From positions 16,026-80,025 of the IMG/VR virus record IMGVR_UViG_3300033153_015023: 64,000 bases of DNA, one strand, 5' to 3'. Shown one piece after another: positions 1-8,512 of this stretch. The first letter of the stretch is position 1; each line of letters opens with the position of its first letter. Origin of the DNA: a virus. A model generated the notes under the pieces. The model was not told where the DNA came from. It did no database searches and saw only the letters and a program-made list of their open reading frames with translations. A program made the translations under genes and the position numbers.

Positions 1-2
1 AT

Positions 3-662
3 TCACAACTTTTAGAGTTAGAACAGGATATGGGTAAAAATGAAGTTTCTCTTAGAGGAATATCTGATAAGGTAGTAGAACTAAAATTAATAGAAAAACA
101 GATAGATGAATTAGATATAGAGTTGTCAAAAAAAGAAGATGAGCTTAAAACAACAACAGAACAGGTTTCTACTTTAGAATTATTACAGAGGCTATTTGGA
201 AAGACAGGTGTATCTTTTTATATTGTCAAGAAAGTAGTGAAGTCTTTCTTAGAAAAGAACTGTAATCAAATATTAGAAAAGCTTTCTCCATATAGAGTAG
301 AGTTTAATTTAAAAACTTCTACAGATAAAAATACTTTGGATATTCTTATTCGTAGAAATGATGGTATGCGGAAGTATGAAACCTTTTCTGGTGGTGAAAA
401 AGAATTATTGAATTTTGCAATTAGAATGTCATTAAGTCAGCTATTAAAGAAAAGAGGGACTGGTGCAGCAATTAAGTTTGTGGTACTTGACGAAATCTTT
501 GGTTATCTTGATAATTACAATAAGGGTGTTTTAGAGAATGTATTAATGATGTTACGAAAAGAGTTTAGTCAACTTTTTGTTATATCGCATATTCCACTTG
601 ATTTATCTTTTGATCAAACAGTTACTATTAAAAAAGTTGGCTCATATAGTATTATAGAATAG
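3..662 (+). CDS. SbcC/gp46-like recombination ATPase, C-terminal part (5' truncated)
   Basis: The frame is open from the window edge, so the upstream part lies outside; the first internal ATG is at 30. What is visible is the end of an SMC/Rad50-type ABC ATPase: a coiled-coil half (about residues 10-60 after that ATG), the signature motif TFSGGEKELL, a Walker B/D-loop region VVLDEIFGYLD, and an H-loop around VISHIP. In phages such ATPases pair with an SbcD/gp47 nuclease to process DNA ends; that partner is not in the window. The recA gene two genes downstream fits a recombination operon. Confidence 0.85.
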   Translation, partial: SQLLELEQDMGKNEVSLRGISDKVVELKLIEKQIDELDIELSKKEDELKTTTEQVSTLELLQRLFGKTGVSFYIVKKVVKSFLEKNCNQILEKLSPYRVEFNLKTSTDKNTLDILIRRNDGMRKYETFSGGEKELLNFAIRMSLSQLLKKRGTGAAIKFVVLDEIFGYLDNYNKGVLENVLMMLRKEFSQLFVISHIPLDLSFDQTVTIKKVGSYSIIE

Positions 663-671
663 GGGGTTAGA

Positions 672-1211
672 ATGTTTGTAGGAGATCTTTTTACTGGGGT
701 CCGCTTTGGCGGTAAGCACCACGGTATGTTGGGCGTGTTTGTATTGCTATCTTCACTCGCTGAAGATACTATATCTCCAATAAAGTTAGTTAATCGTGTC
801 AGTAAGTTAGTAATACCAAAGCATCGAAGAGTCTTTGTTGTAGGTAATGTGTCTGCTCAAAGTTCTCATGAGCTTGCTCTGTTTATAGGAGATCTATTAG
901 ATACAAAATGTGAGGTGATAGTTGAGTTGAATGAAAGAGAATCTCTGGGAGGGGTTCATAAAATGCCTTCCTGGGTTATTGTAAAAACAAATGGTGGTAT
1001 GTGGATTTCTGAAAGGGTAGATGAACTAATATGGGTAGTTGATAATATGTCACTTTTAACACAACCAACAGATATTCGACCAGCTTTAAAAATACCTGTG
1101 AGTGTGGTACCTATGAAGACAAAGGATATTCCAGAGTGTTTTAATATCGTAGAAAGCAGGCCAGGTTGGAAAATGTTTTCTGAAAAAACATCTGTATTGA
1201 GAAGACGATAA
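672..1211 (+). CDS. Hypothetical protein, 179 aa, in the recombination operon
   Basis: Soluble protein with no motif I recognise. It starts 10 bases after the SbcC-like gene with AGGGGG upstream, and ends one base before recA, so it is almost certainly co-transcribed with both. Alternating hydrophobic stretches (for example RRVFVVGNVS and EVIVELNE) suggest an alpha/beta fold. A role in recombination or repair is inferred from position only. Confidence 0.6.
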   Translation: MFVGDLFTGVRFGGKHHGMLGVFVLLSSLAEDTISPIKLVNRVSKLVIPKHRRVFVVGNVSAQSSHELALFIGDLLDTKCEVIVELNERESLGGVHKMPSWVIVKTNGGMWISERVDELIWVVDNMSLLTQPTDIRPALKIPVSVVPMKTKDIPECFNIVESRPGWKMFSEKTSVLRRR

Positions 1212-1212
1212 A

Positions 1213-2364
1213 ATGATATCTAAAGACCTGCAAAAAATACTTACTAAAAAGTTTGGTACTGGTGTTATTGCAAAAGCTTCAGATGCAAAGGCATTGATTT
1301 ATAAACGTATCCCAACAGGGTCAATGCAATTAGATGCAGCTTTGGGGGGTGGTATTCCATTAGGTAGGATTATAGAATTTGCAGGCCCGGAAACTCATGG
1401 TAAAACAACTGTTCTGTTAAAAATTATAGCAGAAAATCAACAAAAGGGTGCAACCTGCGCTTTTATTGATACAGAAGGATCGTTTGATTCTACCTTTGCA
1501 AAAAAGTTAGGTGTCAATTTAAAAACTTTAGAATTTAATGCCCCTGTTTCCCAGGAAGCAATGATCGATCTGGTAGAAATATTTGTTGCTTCTAGGGAAG
1601 TAACTGTAATAGGAATTGATTCTATAACAGGCCCTGTCCCTACCCATATACAGGGTAGAAGCGCTGCTGATCCTACAATGGGTGTTGAGGCAAAACTAAA
1701 TAATTTGTTTTGTAGGAAAGTTGTAACTGCTATGGCCCCTGGTGATTTAACAAAAAAAGAAAACCAACCCTGGTGTGCAGTTATTTATACTAATCAATTA
1801 CGTGATACAATAGGGAAGCTGCACGGTATCCCAACAGGTGGTGGTGGTTGGGGGTTAAAGTTTTTTAAATCCATCGGTGTAGAATTCAGAAGATTAAATT
1901 GGTTAGGTAAAGATGGGGAATCAATTATAGCTACAAAGGCTGATAAGTGGGGGCAGACGATTTCTTTTGTAGTGAAGAAAAATAAAACTGCTATCCCTCA
2001 TAGTGTAGGTGAGATAGATTTTTATTTTAAAGATACTGCTATTATAAAAGCTGGTGAATATGATCTTTTAAAAGAAGCTATTATAACAGCAACTAAAAAT
2101 AATATAATTAGACAAAGTGGCGCTTATTTTTATATAGGCGAAAATAGTTTTCAAGGGATGGATAATTTTGTTTCCGCTATAAGAACAGATCGAGGGATAG
2201 TTACTTATCTTGAAAAACAATTTGTTGATGAGAAGAAGTTCTGGTATTTTAAACAGGATATAAAAAGATTACCACGGGGATTAGTTGATGAACAAACTAC
2301 CATCATGGGTAGAGAAAGAAAACCACAAAAGGGAAAGTCAAAAGCAGGAAAAAAGGATAGCTAA
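1213..2364 (+). CDS. recA: RecA/UvsX-type recombinase
   Basis: ATP-dependent strand-exchange recombinase of 383 aa. Visible features are Walker A GPETHGKT at about residues 58-65, the RecA-type FIDTEGSFD segment at 84-92, Walker B VTVIGIDSI at about 130-138, and the downstream YTNQLR and G-rich GIPTGGGGW stretch typical of L2. The C-terminal tail is Lys-rich. Its end overlaps the next nuclease gene by 77 bases, implying coupled translation. Its role is recombination-dependent replication and repair together with the SbcC-like ATPase, exonuclease and SSB encoded in this window. Confidence 0.93.
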   Translation: MISKDLQKILTKKFGTGVIAKASDAKALIYKRIPTGSMQLDAALGGGIPLGRIIEFAGPETHGKTTVLLKIIAENQQKGATCAFIDTEGSFDSTFAKKLGVNLKTLEFNAPVSQEAMIDLVEIFVASREVTVIGIDSITGPVPTHIQGRSAADPTMGVEAKLNNLFCRKVVTAMAPGDLTKKENQPWCAVIYTNQLRDTIGKLHGIPTGGGGWGLKFFKSIGVEFRRLNWLGKDGESIIATKADKWGQTISFVVKKNKTAIPHSVGEIDFYFKDTAIIKAGEYDLLKEAIITATKNNIIRQSGAYFYIGENSFQGMDNFVSAIRTDRGIVTYLEKQFVDEKKFWYFKQDIKRLPRGLVDEQTTIMGRERKPQKGKSKAGKKDS

Positions 2365-2611
2365 AGAGTTTGATGGACATGCTCAGCCTGCTTCAGGTGC
2401 AACCCCTCTTTTTAAAGGTGATGTCAGGAACAAAAATTATCTTATCGAGTGTAAACGGACAGGCCATGCCTCTTATACAATATTCTTAAAAGATTTAAAA
2501 AAGATAGAACGTTTTGCAAAAGACAAAACAAAATTGCCGATGATGATTATTGAGTTTGTTGGGAATAAAGAATATGTTATATTAAGGAAGGAAGATTTTT
2601 TGAATGTATGA
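2288..2611 (+). CDS. PD-(D/E)XK nuclease, Holliday-junction-resolvase-like
   Basis: A 107-aa protein with a basic N-terminus and a compact nuclease core: GDVRNKNYLIECKRTG supplies the D...ExK catalytic set expected of PD-(D/E)XK enzymes, and a Lys-rich helix follows. Size and neighbours (recA, FEN exonuclease) fit a small resolvase or recombination nuclease. The ATG at 2288 is preferred over the in-frame TTG at 2285; GGGGA lies about 8 bases upstream. It overlaps recA at the front and the exonuclease gene at the end. Confidence 0.72.
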   Translation: MNKLPSWVEKENHKRESQKQEKRIAKEFDGHAQPASGATPLFKGDVRNKNYLIECKRTGHASYTIFLKDLKKIERFAKDKTKLPMMIIEFVGNKEYVILRKEDFLNV

Positions 2612-3425
2612 TATTTGTGTAATAGATGCAAAAAACTTTGTCTATAGAATGGATTGGGCTTATAGAGTTCTCAAAGATTCTAAAGATAGATCTACCAGTG
2701 TTTTGTATGGAACCATAAAAGGTCTTTTAAACTTAAAAAAATATTATCCTATAAAACGATTTATGTTTTTATGGGATTCCTTTAACAGTTGGCGTGTTAA
2801 TATCTATCCGGAATATAAAGCAGGTAGAAAAAAAGACTATCAGAATACGTTTACTGATCAAATAGATATTCTAAGAAAAGATATACTTCCATATATTGGT
2901 ATAGATCAATTAGAGGCGAATGGTTATGAAGCTGATGACTTAGCTGCATGGATAGTAAAAAATTGTTGTGGTGATATATTATTAGTTTCTAATGATCATG
3001 ATTGGAAACAACTTTTATGGAATGATTACATTTGGTTATTTGTACCTATTAAAAAAACTGTTCTAGGTAAACATTTAGTTTTAAAAGAAGAGGGTTTGAC
3101 GCCACAACAGCTTCCTTATTATTGGAGTATAATTGGTGATACTTCAGATAATATAAAAGGTATTTATAGATTCCCAAAAAAAGAAGCTAAGTTATTAGTT
3201 TTAAAAACAGATTGTTTTATTAACTTTTCGCCTATTCAATCTAAATGGGAAAAGGTGCTAATAGAAAATATTGATATTGTAGAACGCAATTTAAAATTAA
3301 TTCAATTGAATGGTAAAATAACTAATATTGCATGGACTAGATCTCTTAAAGATAAAAAGGTTTTTCAAGAAATTTGTAATGAATATGGTATTGTATCCCT
3401 GGTTGTAAAATTTGGGTTTTTATAA
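2604..3425 (+). CDS. 5'-3' exonuclease (FEN/PIN fold)
   Basis: A 273-aa protein resembling the T5 D15/T4 RNase H type of phage flap exonuclease. Metal-binding acidic motifs appear in order: VIDAKNF, FLWDSF, GYEADDLAAW, VSNDHDWKQL and GDTSDNIKG, the last followed by a helix-hairpin-helix-like stretch. It would remove RNA primers and flaps or resect ends during replication. The start overlaps the preceding nuclease gene; the stop overlaps the next start (TAATG). Confidence 0.88.
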   Translation: MYDICVIDAKNFVYRMDWAYRVLKDSKDRSTSVLYGTIKGLLNLKKYYPIKRFMFLWDSFNSWRVNIYPEYKAGRKKDYQNTFTDQIDILRKDILPYIGIDQLEANGYEADDLAAWIVKNCCGDILLVSNDHDWKQLLWNDYIWLFVPIKKTVLGKHLVLKEEGLTPQQLPYYWSIIGDTSDNIKGIYRFPKKEAKLLVLKTDCFINFSPIQSKWEKVLIENIDIVERNLKLIQLNGKITNIAWTRSLKDKKVFQEICNEYGIVSLVVKFGFL

Positions 3426-3988
3426 TGCTGTGGTTTATTATAACTTTACCAGCAAAACTTGCAGAATACCATCTTGAAAAAGCAATTAGACGGGGGTTAT
3501 TGAACAGTCATTTTATTAGAAAAGATATAATTATCTATATTCCAGTACTTACACAGATAACAAATGGACATACAACCAGCATATCTTTATATGAAGGTTA
3601 TGCGTTTTTAGGTCTGCCTGATAAAGAAGACGTCTTTCAATTTTTTGAAGGTTTTGAAGACAGATATAACTTTTTGACGGTGCTACGAAAGGTTGTTACT
3701 GAAAAAAATCATGTTGGGAAATCTGTTGATAATAAAATACCTGCAATAATCTCTCGAAGTATTATAACTGATGCAAAGCGCAGATGTAGTACATCACGAA
3801 GGGAATCAGATAAATCTTATCGATTTAAAATTAAGGATAGAGTCCATATTACAAAAGGTGTGTTTGAAGGATTTGAAGGAACTATAAAACAAATAAGTTC
3901 TTTAGGGACAGAAGTGTTTGTCGATATTTTCTTTTTAGGTGCGACTACATCAATTCGTACGGATAAAGAAGATCTTGAAAAAATATAG
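3425..3988 (+). CDS. NusG-like transcription factor with C-terminal KOW domain
   Basis: A 187-aa protein with NusG architecture. The N-terminal part has short strands ending in SLYEGYAFLGL, which matches the NGN-domain pattern before YVFV-type residues. After a basic linker (about 108-130), residues about 133-187 form a KOW domain (FKIKDRVHITKGVFEGFEGT). Host NusG/RfaH proteins bind RNA polymerase and affect pausing and termination. A phage copy between recombination genes and nrdJ suggests antitermination or host RNA polymerase control, which is inference. Confidence 0.75.
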   Translation: MLWFIITLPAKLAEYHLEKAIRRGLLNSHFIRKDIIIYIPVLTQITNGHTTSISLYEGYAFLGLPDKEDVFQFFEGFEDRYNFLTVLRKVVTEKNHVGKSVDNKIPAIISRSIITDAKRRCSTSRRESDKSYRFKIKDRVHITKGVFEGFEGTIKQISSLGTEVFVDIFFLGATTSIRTDKEDLEKI

Positions 3989-3997
3989 GAGCCGTTT

Positions 3998-6424
3998 ATG
4001 TCATCAAAGAAACTTAGTAAAACAGCAGAAGTAATTTTAAAAGAAAGATATTATAATCCAGGAGAGGATTGGCAGAGGTTATGCAGGCGAGTTGCAAAGT
4101 ATATAGATATAGATGGAAAATATGAAGATCAGTTTTTTGAGATGATGTATGAATTGGATTTTTTACCTAATTCACCGACATTGATGAATGCAGGAACTGA
4201 GTTGAAGAATCTGAGCGCATGTTTTATATTACCTATTCCAGATTATATGGATGGTATTTTTAATACTCTTAAAGTCGCTGCTTTGATTCAAGCATCTGGC
4301 GGAGGAACTGGATTTGATTTAAGTGACTTGCGACCGAAAGGATCTCGAGTTAGTAGTACAGGTGGGGTTACTTCTGGTCCCATTAGTTTTTTAAGAGTTT
4401 ATGATTCTGCATCAAATGTGATTAAACAAGGAGGAAAACGGCGTGCCGCGAATATGGCTATTATGAGATGTGATCACTTAGATATAAAGGAATTTATACG
4501 ATGTAAAGCTGCGGAAGATAAAATTACGAATTTCAACGTTTCTGTGGCTGCTACAGATGATTTTATGAGAGCATGTGAAGAGGATACAGATTGGAAGCTT
4601 GATTTTAACACTCATAATTTAGAGCCTATTACTCTTCCTGCAAATGAATTAATGGATATGATTATCAATGGTGCGTGGAAGAATGGAGAACCTGGATTGT
4701 TTTTTATCGATACTGCTAATCGTTTATCTTCTATCGATGAGCGTATTGTTGCTACAAATCCGTGTATTGCTGGAGAGAGTCGTGTTGAGATTGTAGGAGA
4801 TCGATTAAAATATCCGGAAGGTGTTCCGATCAAGAGTCTTGTAGGAAAGTCCGGTTTTTACGTACACAGCTATTGCAATAAAAGAAAGCGACTTGTATTA
4901 GGAAAGGTATCTCGCGTATGGAAGACCGGCAGAAAAAAAGTCTATAGAGTCACATATCAGTGGAAGGGTGGTAAGGGAAGAAAGGTACTAAAGGTAGGTT
5001 CTATTTGTGTTACAGCAGATCATGAATTTATGATGAGAGGTGGTCGTTCGAATGCTCACTCTCGGTTTATCGACGGAGAGTATGTTGCTGCTAAAGACTT
5101 AAGAGCGGGAGATGCTTTGATGCCATTAAACCATAAAGTTGTGTCTGTAGAGGAAGTCGGCTATAGAGATGTGTATGATATGGAAGTTGAAAAATATCAT
5201 AATTTTGCTGTTGAAGGTATAATAGTTCACAATTGTGGGGAAATTCCACTCCCACCGTATGGAAGTTGCAATCTAGGTTCAATTAATCTTTCTCAGTGTG
5301 TTGATGATGAGAGTGTAGCCTGGGATAAATTGAGCCAATTAATACATCTTGGAATTCGATTTTTAGATGATGTAGTTGAGCGGAATGAATATATAATTCC
5401 GGAAATTGGCGATTCTGCAAAAAAATATCGTTCTCTCGGTTTAGGTATAATGGGTTGGGCAGATATGCTTTTAAAGATGCAGATTAGATATGGTAGTGAT
5501 AAGAGTTTAGATCTTGCTCGACGGATTGGTTCCTTTGTGAAAAAGGAGGCTAAAAAGGAGAGCTGGCGACTCTGTAAAAAAAGAGGAGAGAACAGCGAAG
5601 GTAAAGATCGGAGAAATGCAATGCTAACATCTATAGCTCCTACCGGAACGATTTCTATGTTAGCTGGATGTAGTTCTGGAATTGAACCGAACTTTGCATG
5701 GACGTGGCAATCAAATAGAATGGATAGAGTATTTGAACATTTTCATCCTTTAGCACAAAAATATTTAAAACAAGGAAAAGAGCTGCCGGATTATTTTGTA
5801 ACTGCATTTGACGTATCTCCGAGCGATCACGTTCGAATGCAGGCTGTGTGGCAGGAAAACATTGATCATTCTATTTCGAAGACGATTAACTTGCCTAATG
5901 ATGCTACGAGAGGAGATATTAGAAATGTATTCTTTCAGGCGTGGAAACTTGGTTGCAAAGGAATTACTGTTTATAGAGATGGTAGTAGGAGAGAGCAAGT
6001 TTTGGTTTCAAAAACAAAGACGGATATTGTCGGAGTTGAGAAAGTGGCTCCAATAAAGAGACCAGAGAAACTGTATGGAACTACAATAAAACAGCAGACG
6101 AAAAGCGGTACTGTGTATACGACAGTGAATTTTATAAGTGACGCTCCGGTGGAAGTGTTTCTCAATACAGAGACTCGTCCGACAATTGATGGTTTAGGAA
6201 GATTGATTTCTCTTTCGTTGAGAAGCAATATCTCTGCGGAGGAAGTTATTGAGCAATTAAAGCAGAGTGGTGGAGTTGTTGAAGTTGCTGTTGCAAATGC
6301 AATTGATACATCTATTACAATAGAGAAGGATGAGCCGTGTCCGAATTGTGGTGTTAATTTAGTTCGCCGTAACGGTTGTAGAGAGTGTCTTTCGTGCGGA
6401 TGGTCTGCATGTACAATATCATAG
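3998..6424 (+). CDS. nrdJ: Class II (B12-dependent) ribonucleotide reductase containing an intein
   Basis: 808-aa precursor, about 651 aa after removal of a 157-aa intein. It reduces ribonucleotides to deoxyribonucleotides. RNR landmarks are PNSPTLMNAG (57-66), the first redox cysteine in NLSACF (Cys75), GGGTGFDLSDLRPKGS, the active-site NPCGE rebuilt after splicing, and GSCNLGSINL. The C-terminus carries a class II-type cysteine-rich tail (CPNCG...CRECLSCGWSAC). No small-subunit or activase gene is adjacent, which agrees with class II. SD AGGAG precedes the ATG at 3998. The end overlaps the RuvC-like gene. Confidence 0.93.
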   Translation: MSSKKLSKTAEVILKERYYNPGEDWQRLCRRVAKYIDIDGKYEDQFFEMMYELDFLPNSPTLMNAGTELKNLSACFILPIPDYMDGIFNTLKVAALIQASGGGTGFDLSDLRPKGSRVSSTGGVTSGPISFLRVYDSASNVIKQGGKRRAANMAIMRCDHLDIKEFIRCKAAEDKITNFNVSVAATDDFMRACEEDTDWKLDFNTHNLEPITLPANELMDMIINGAWKNGEPGLFFIDTANRLSSIDERIVATNPCIAGESRVEIVGDRLKYPEGVPIKSLVGKSGFYVHSYCNKRKRLVLGKVSRVWKTGRKKVYRVTYQWKGGKGRKVLKVGSICVTADHEFMMRGGRSNAHSRFIDGEYVAAKDLRAGDALMPLNHKVVSVEEVGYRDVYDMEVEKYHNFAVEGIIVHNCGEIPLPPYGSCNLGSINLSQCVDDESVAWDKLSQLIHLGIRFLDDVVERNEYIIPEIGDSAKKYRSLGLGIMGWADMLLKMQIRYGSDKSLDLARRIGSFVKKEAKKESWRLCKKRGENSEGKDRRNAMLTSIAPTGTISMLAGCSSGIEPNFAWTWQSNRMDRVFEHFHPLAQKYLKQGKELPDYFVTAFDVSPSDHVRMQAVWQENIDHSISKTINLPNDATRGDIRNVFFQAWKLGCKGITVYRDGSRREQVLVSKTKTDIVGVEKVAPIKRPEKLYGTTIKQQTKSGTVYTTVNFISDAPVEVFLNTETRPTIDGLGRLISLSLRSNISAEEVIEQLKQSGGVVEVAVANAIDTSITIEKDEPCPNCGVNLVRRNGCRECLSCGWSACTIS
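4763..5233 (+). other. Mini-intein (157 aa) inside NrdJ, between NP and CGE
   Basis: Residues 256-412 of the precursor interrupt the conserved RNR active-site NP|CGE. The insert begins with Cys (CIAGESRVEI), has a block B-like VTADHEF with the expected T-x-x-H, a block F-like DMEVEKYHNFAVEG, and ends VHN followed by Cys, the standard His-Asn/Cys splice junction. At 157 aa it has splicing blocks only, with no room for a LAGLIDADG or HNH homing domain. The +1 residue is the RNR catalytic cysteine, so enzyme activity should depend on splicing. Confidence 0.93.
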
Positions 6425-6942
6425 TCGGTTTAGATTTATCTCTTACTCATACTGGTGTAGGTATTATCTTTAATGGTAAGAGGGGTTATTTTAGTCTTAT
6501 CCCAAAAAAGCTTTCTGCTGTTAAAAGATTAGCTTGGATTGAGACTCAACTAAAGTTGTTTATTGATTCTACATCGATTTGTTGTGCTGTGATTGAGGGT
6601 TATAGTTTTGGTAGTGTGGGAAGAGCTATTTTTAATATTGGTGAGTTAGGTGGTGTTGTTCAGTTATTATTATATAAACATAATATCCGTACTATAATTA
6701 TTCCCCCAGCAATTGTTAAAAAGTTTTGTTGTGGGAAAGGCAACGCTTCTAAAGATATTATGATAGAAGCTTATAACTTATCCCACAATACAAATTTTAC
6801 GTTAAAAGATAATAACGAAGTGGACGCTCTTTTATTAGCAGAAATACTGTATTCTTATTTCTATAGATATAATGTATTCTTATTTAACTATCAGGAAGAT
6901 ATTATAAATTCTTTGGGGAAAACATGCGAGGTATTATATTAG
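6409..6942 (+). CDS. RuvC-like Holliday-junction resolvase
   Basis: 177-aa RNase H-fold nuclease. IVGLDLSLTHTGVGI at the N-terminus is the first catalytic Asp motif, VIEGYSFG gives the Glu, and NNEVDALLLA gives the late Asp, matching RuvC-type resolvases found in phages. The ATG at 6409 is chosen because the domain begins immediately after it; GTG at 6385 would add 8 residues. It overlaps the nrdJ end by 16 bases, so translation is probably coupled. Confidence 0.8.
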   Translation: MYNIIVGLDLSLTHTGVGIIFNGKRGYFSLIPKKLSAVKRLAWIETQLKLFIDSTSICCAVIEGYSFGSVGRAIFNIGELGGVVQLLLYKHNIRTIIIPPAIVKKFCCGKGNASKDIMIEAYNLSHNTNFTLKDNNEVDALLLAEILYSYFYRYNVFLFNYQEDIINSLGKTCEVLY

Positions 6943-7541
6943 TAGATGATATTGATAAGCTTGCATACAAGCCTGCTTTTCCACATCAACTCGCAAAAGA
7001 TCGTTGTCGAGAGGATAGACGTAAAAGATTGATGCTGAAAAAAATAAATGTGATTGCCGGCAAGTTCCTTCTTTTTCGAGAAAGAGAGATGTTAGAGATC
7101 TATATGTATCACAATCATCGAGTAAGAGATCTTAGGCCGTTTGTCCATTCGAAAACCCGATATTTAGTTTTATCGAAGATGCATCATATACTATATCTGC
7201 TTCAGCAATATCTTAAGTTTTTTTTCGAATACGATTATAAAGAAATCGATCAAGTTGCGAGAGAAGTATTGCTTCCAAAACAGTATATCTTTCTTTGTGA
7301 TTATTTACGTTTGCATTCTTATCGTAGATGTAGTTTGTTGTATAGTATTTCTATTCAAGCGGTTTATTGTCGATTGCGGTATATTAAAGATCGGTTGCAA
7401 GGAAAATTATTTGTGGATAAAAAAGATATTGAGTTAAAAAAGGTTCGTAAAAATATAGAACGGGCAAGATATGTCCTGGAAGTAACAAAGCCTTTGGTAG
7501 AATTAATTACAACCTTACAAAGATATAGAGCAAAATTATGA
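6924..7541 (+). CDS. Putative sigma-like / double helix-turn-helix protein
   Basis: A 205-aa, very basic protein. Two stretches look like sigma region 4-type HTHs: REREMLEIYMYHNHRVRDL followed by a TRYLVLSKMHHIL helix, and LPKQYIFLCDYLRLHS followed by SIQAVYCRLRYIKDRL. Phage late sigma-like factors often have this size and charge. No region 2 motif is visible, so this is tentative; it could be another DNA-binding protein. It overlaps both neighbours. Confidence 0.4.
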   Translation: MRGIILVDDIDKLAYKPAFPHQLAKDRCREDRRKRLMLKKINVIAGKFLLFREREMLEIYMYHNHRVRDLRPFVHSKTRYLVLSKMHHILYLLQQYLKFFFEYDYKEIDQVAREVLLPKQYIFLCDYLRLHSYRRCSLLYSISIQAVYCRLRYIKDRLQGKLFVDKKDIELKKVRKNIERARYVLEVTKPLVELITTLQRYRAKL

Positions 7542-7897
7542 CCATTGTATTTGATTGGAGTGTGTTGTGTATTCCTTCAAAGAAAACACGCTTCGGGTAT
7601 CCTAGAAGATTCTCACGCAGCCTTGTAAAGTGGTTGATAAGACATGGTTGGAGAGTTTGTGTTATAAGCCCATTCTGGTTAGAAAGATTTCCTACAATGG
7701 AATTAGCAAGGCATTTTTTACGATTGAAATTTCCTTTTGTTGAAATAGTTCGTTTTAAATCACGTCCTGAATTTTCTATAATTGTTTCTTTTGATCAATT
7801 TATACAGAAAAAAAGATTTTTCTTTCTAAGATTATTTTTAAATTTACGTAAACTAACTAAGAGAAAACATCGTATTACTGTATGGAAGAAAAGATGA
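7538..7897 (+). CDS. Hypothetical basic protein, 119 aa, possibly HAD-like
   Basis: Starts ATGA-overlapped with the preceding gene. The N-terminus MTIVFDWSVLCIP, followed by a helix and GWRVCVISPF, resembles the first Asp strand and the Ser motif of HAD phosphatases, but the later lysine and acidic motifs are not clear. The C-terminus is strongly basic and rich in Phe and Leu. Function unknown. Confidence 0.5.
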   Translation: MTIVFDWSVLCIPSKKTRFGYPRRFSRSLVKWLIRHGWRVCVISPFWLERFPTMELARHFLRLKFPFVEIVRFKSRPEFSIIVSFDQFIQKKRFFFLRLFLNLRKLTKRKHRITVWKKR

Positions 7898-8061
7898 AAA
7901 AAGAAAATGAAGTTGAGAAAGAAACTTATGCTCCATTTTGGGCTTTTGGTCATAAATTTATTGGGTATTATTATCAAACAAAAGAAGGAAAACAATTTAC
8001 TTGTATTGCTGCGGATATAACTATAGCAAGATGGAAAAGAGATAAATGGTTAAAAAAATGA
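7894..8061 (+). CDS. Small hypothetical protein, 55 aa
   Basis: Overlaps the previous gene's stop by 4 bases (ATGA) with GGAAGAAAAG upstream. The product has an aromatic core (APFWAFGHKFIGYYYQ) and a basic C-terminus. No family recognised. Its stop overlaps the next start in the same way, typical of this chain of coupled small genes. Confidence 0.6.
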   Translation: MKKENEVEKETYAPFWAFGHKFIGYYYQTKEGKQFTCIAADITIARWKRDKWLKK

Positions 8062-8285
8062 TTTGTGAAAGTTATGAACCATATACTGGTTTTTATGATT
8101 TACGTACATTCATATTGCCTAAAAGAGTGTTTATAAAATTATGGATAGGACAGGATATGCTGGCGCATATGCGGGATAGGGCTGAATACTATAAACGTTG
8201 GCATCCTAGCCAATGGCAAAAGGCAAAAGAAATGTGTGGTCAATATCAACAAATATTATTTCAATATAGGAGAAAGGAAAAATGA
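8058..8285 (+). CDS. Small hypothetical protein, 75 aa
   Basis: The ATG at 8058 forms an ATGA overlap with the upstream stop; an alternative ATG at 8046 would add 4 residues. The product is helical in its second half (DRAEYYKRWHPSQWQKAKEM) and has two cysteines. No family recognised. Confidence 0.6.
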   Translation: MICESYEPYTGFYDLRTFILPKRVFIKLWIGQDMLAHMRDRAEYYKRWHPSQWQKAKEMCGQYQQILFQYRRKEK

Positions 8286-8512
8286 GTAGAATAGAAAAGG
8301 ATATGTGTGATAGTTGTGGTAGAATAACATCAGATAGATATGCTGAGACAGGATGGATACACTTTGCTGTTAATGGTGGGCTTACTATTACAGTATCGGA
8401 AGGGCGTGATAAAAAAGATCAAGCAATAACTATTTTTCATAAATTAAGTGATGATCTTGATTTCTGTTCTTTAGCATGTTTTAGTGAATGGATTAAAGAG
8501 GAGAAAAGCTAA
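8282..8512 (+). CDS. Small zinc-finger-like protein, 76 aa
   Basis: CDSCGR near the N-terminus and FCSLACFSEW near the C-terminus form a CxxC...CxxxC set that could bind one zinc ion across a small beta core. A good SD (AGGAGAAAGG) precedes the ATG. Function unknown; DNA or protein binding is possible. Confidence 0.6.
   Translation: MSRIEKDMCDSCGRITSDRYAETGWIHFAVNGGLTITVSEGRDKKDQAITIFHKLSDDLDFCSLACFSEWIKEEKS

Noticed and set aside
5808-6228. ORFs in other frames of nrdJ (5808-6056 plus, 5971-6228 minus, 5765-5998 minus)
   Set aside because: NrdJ is continuous and conserved there; these are shadows.
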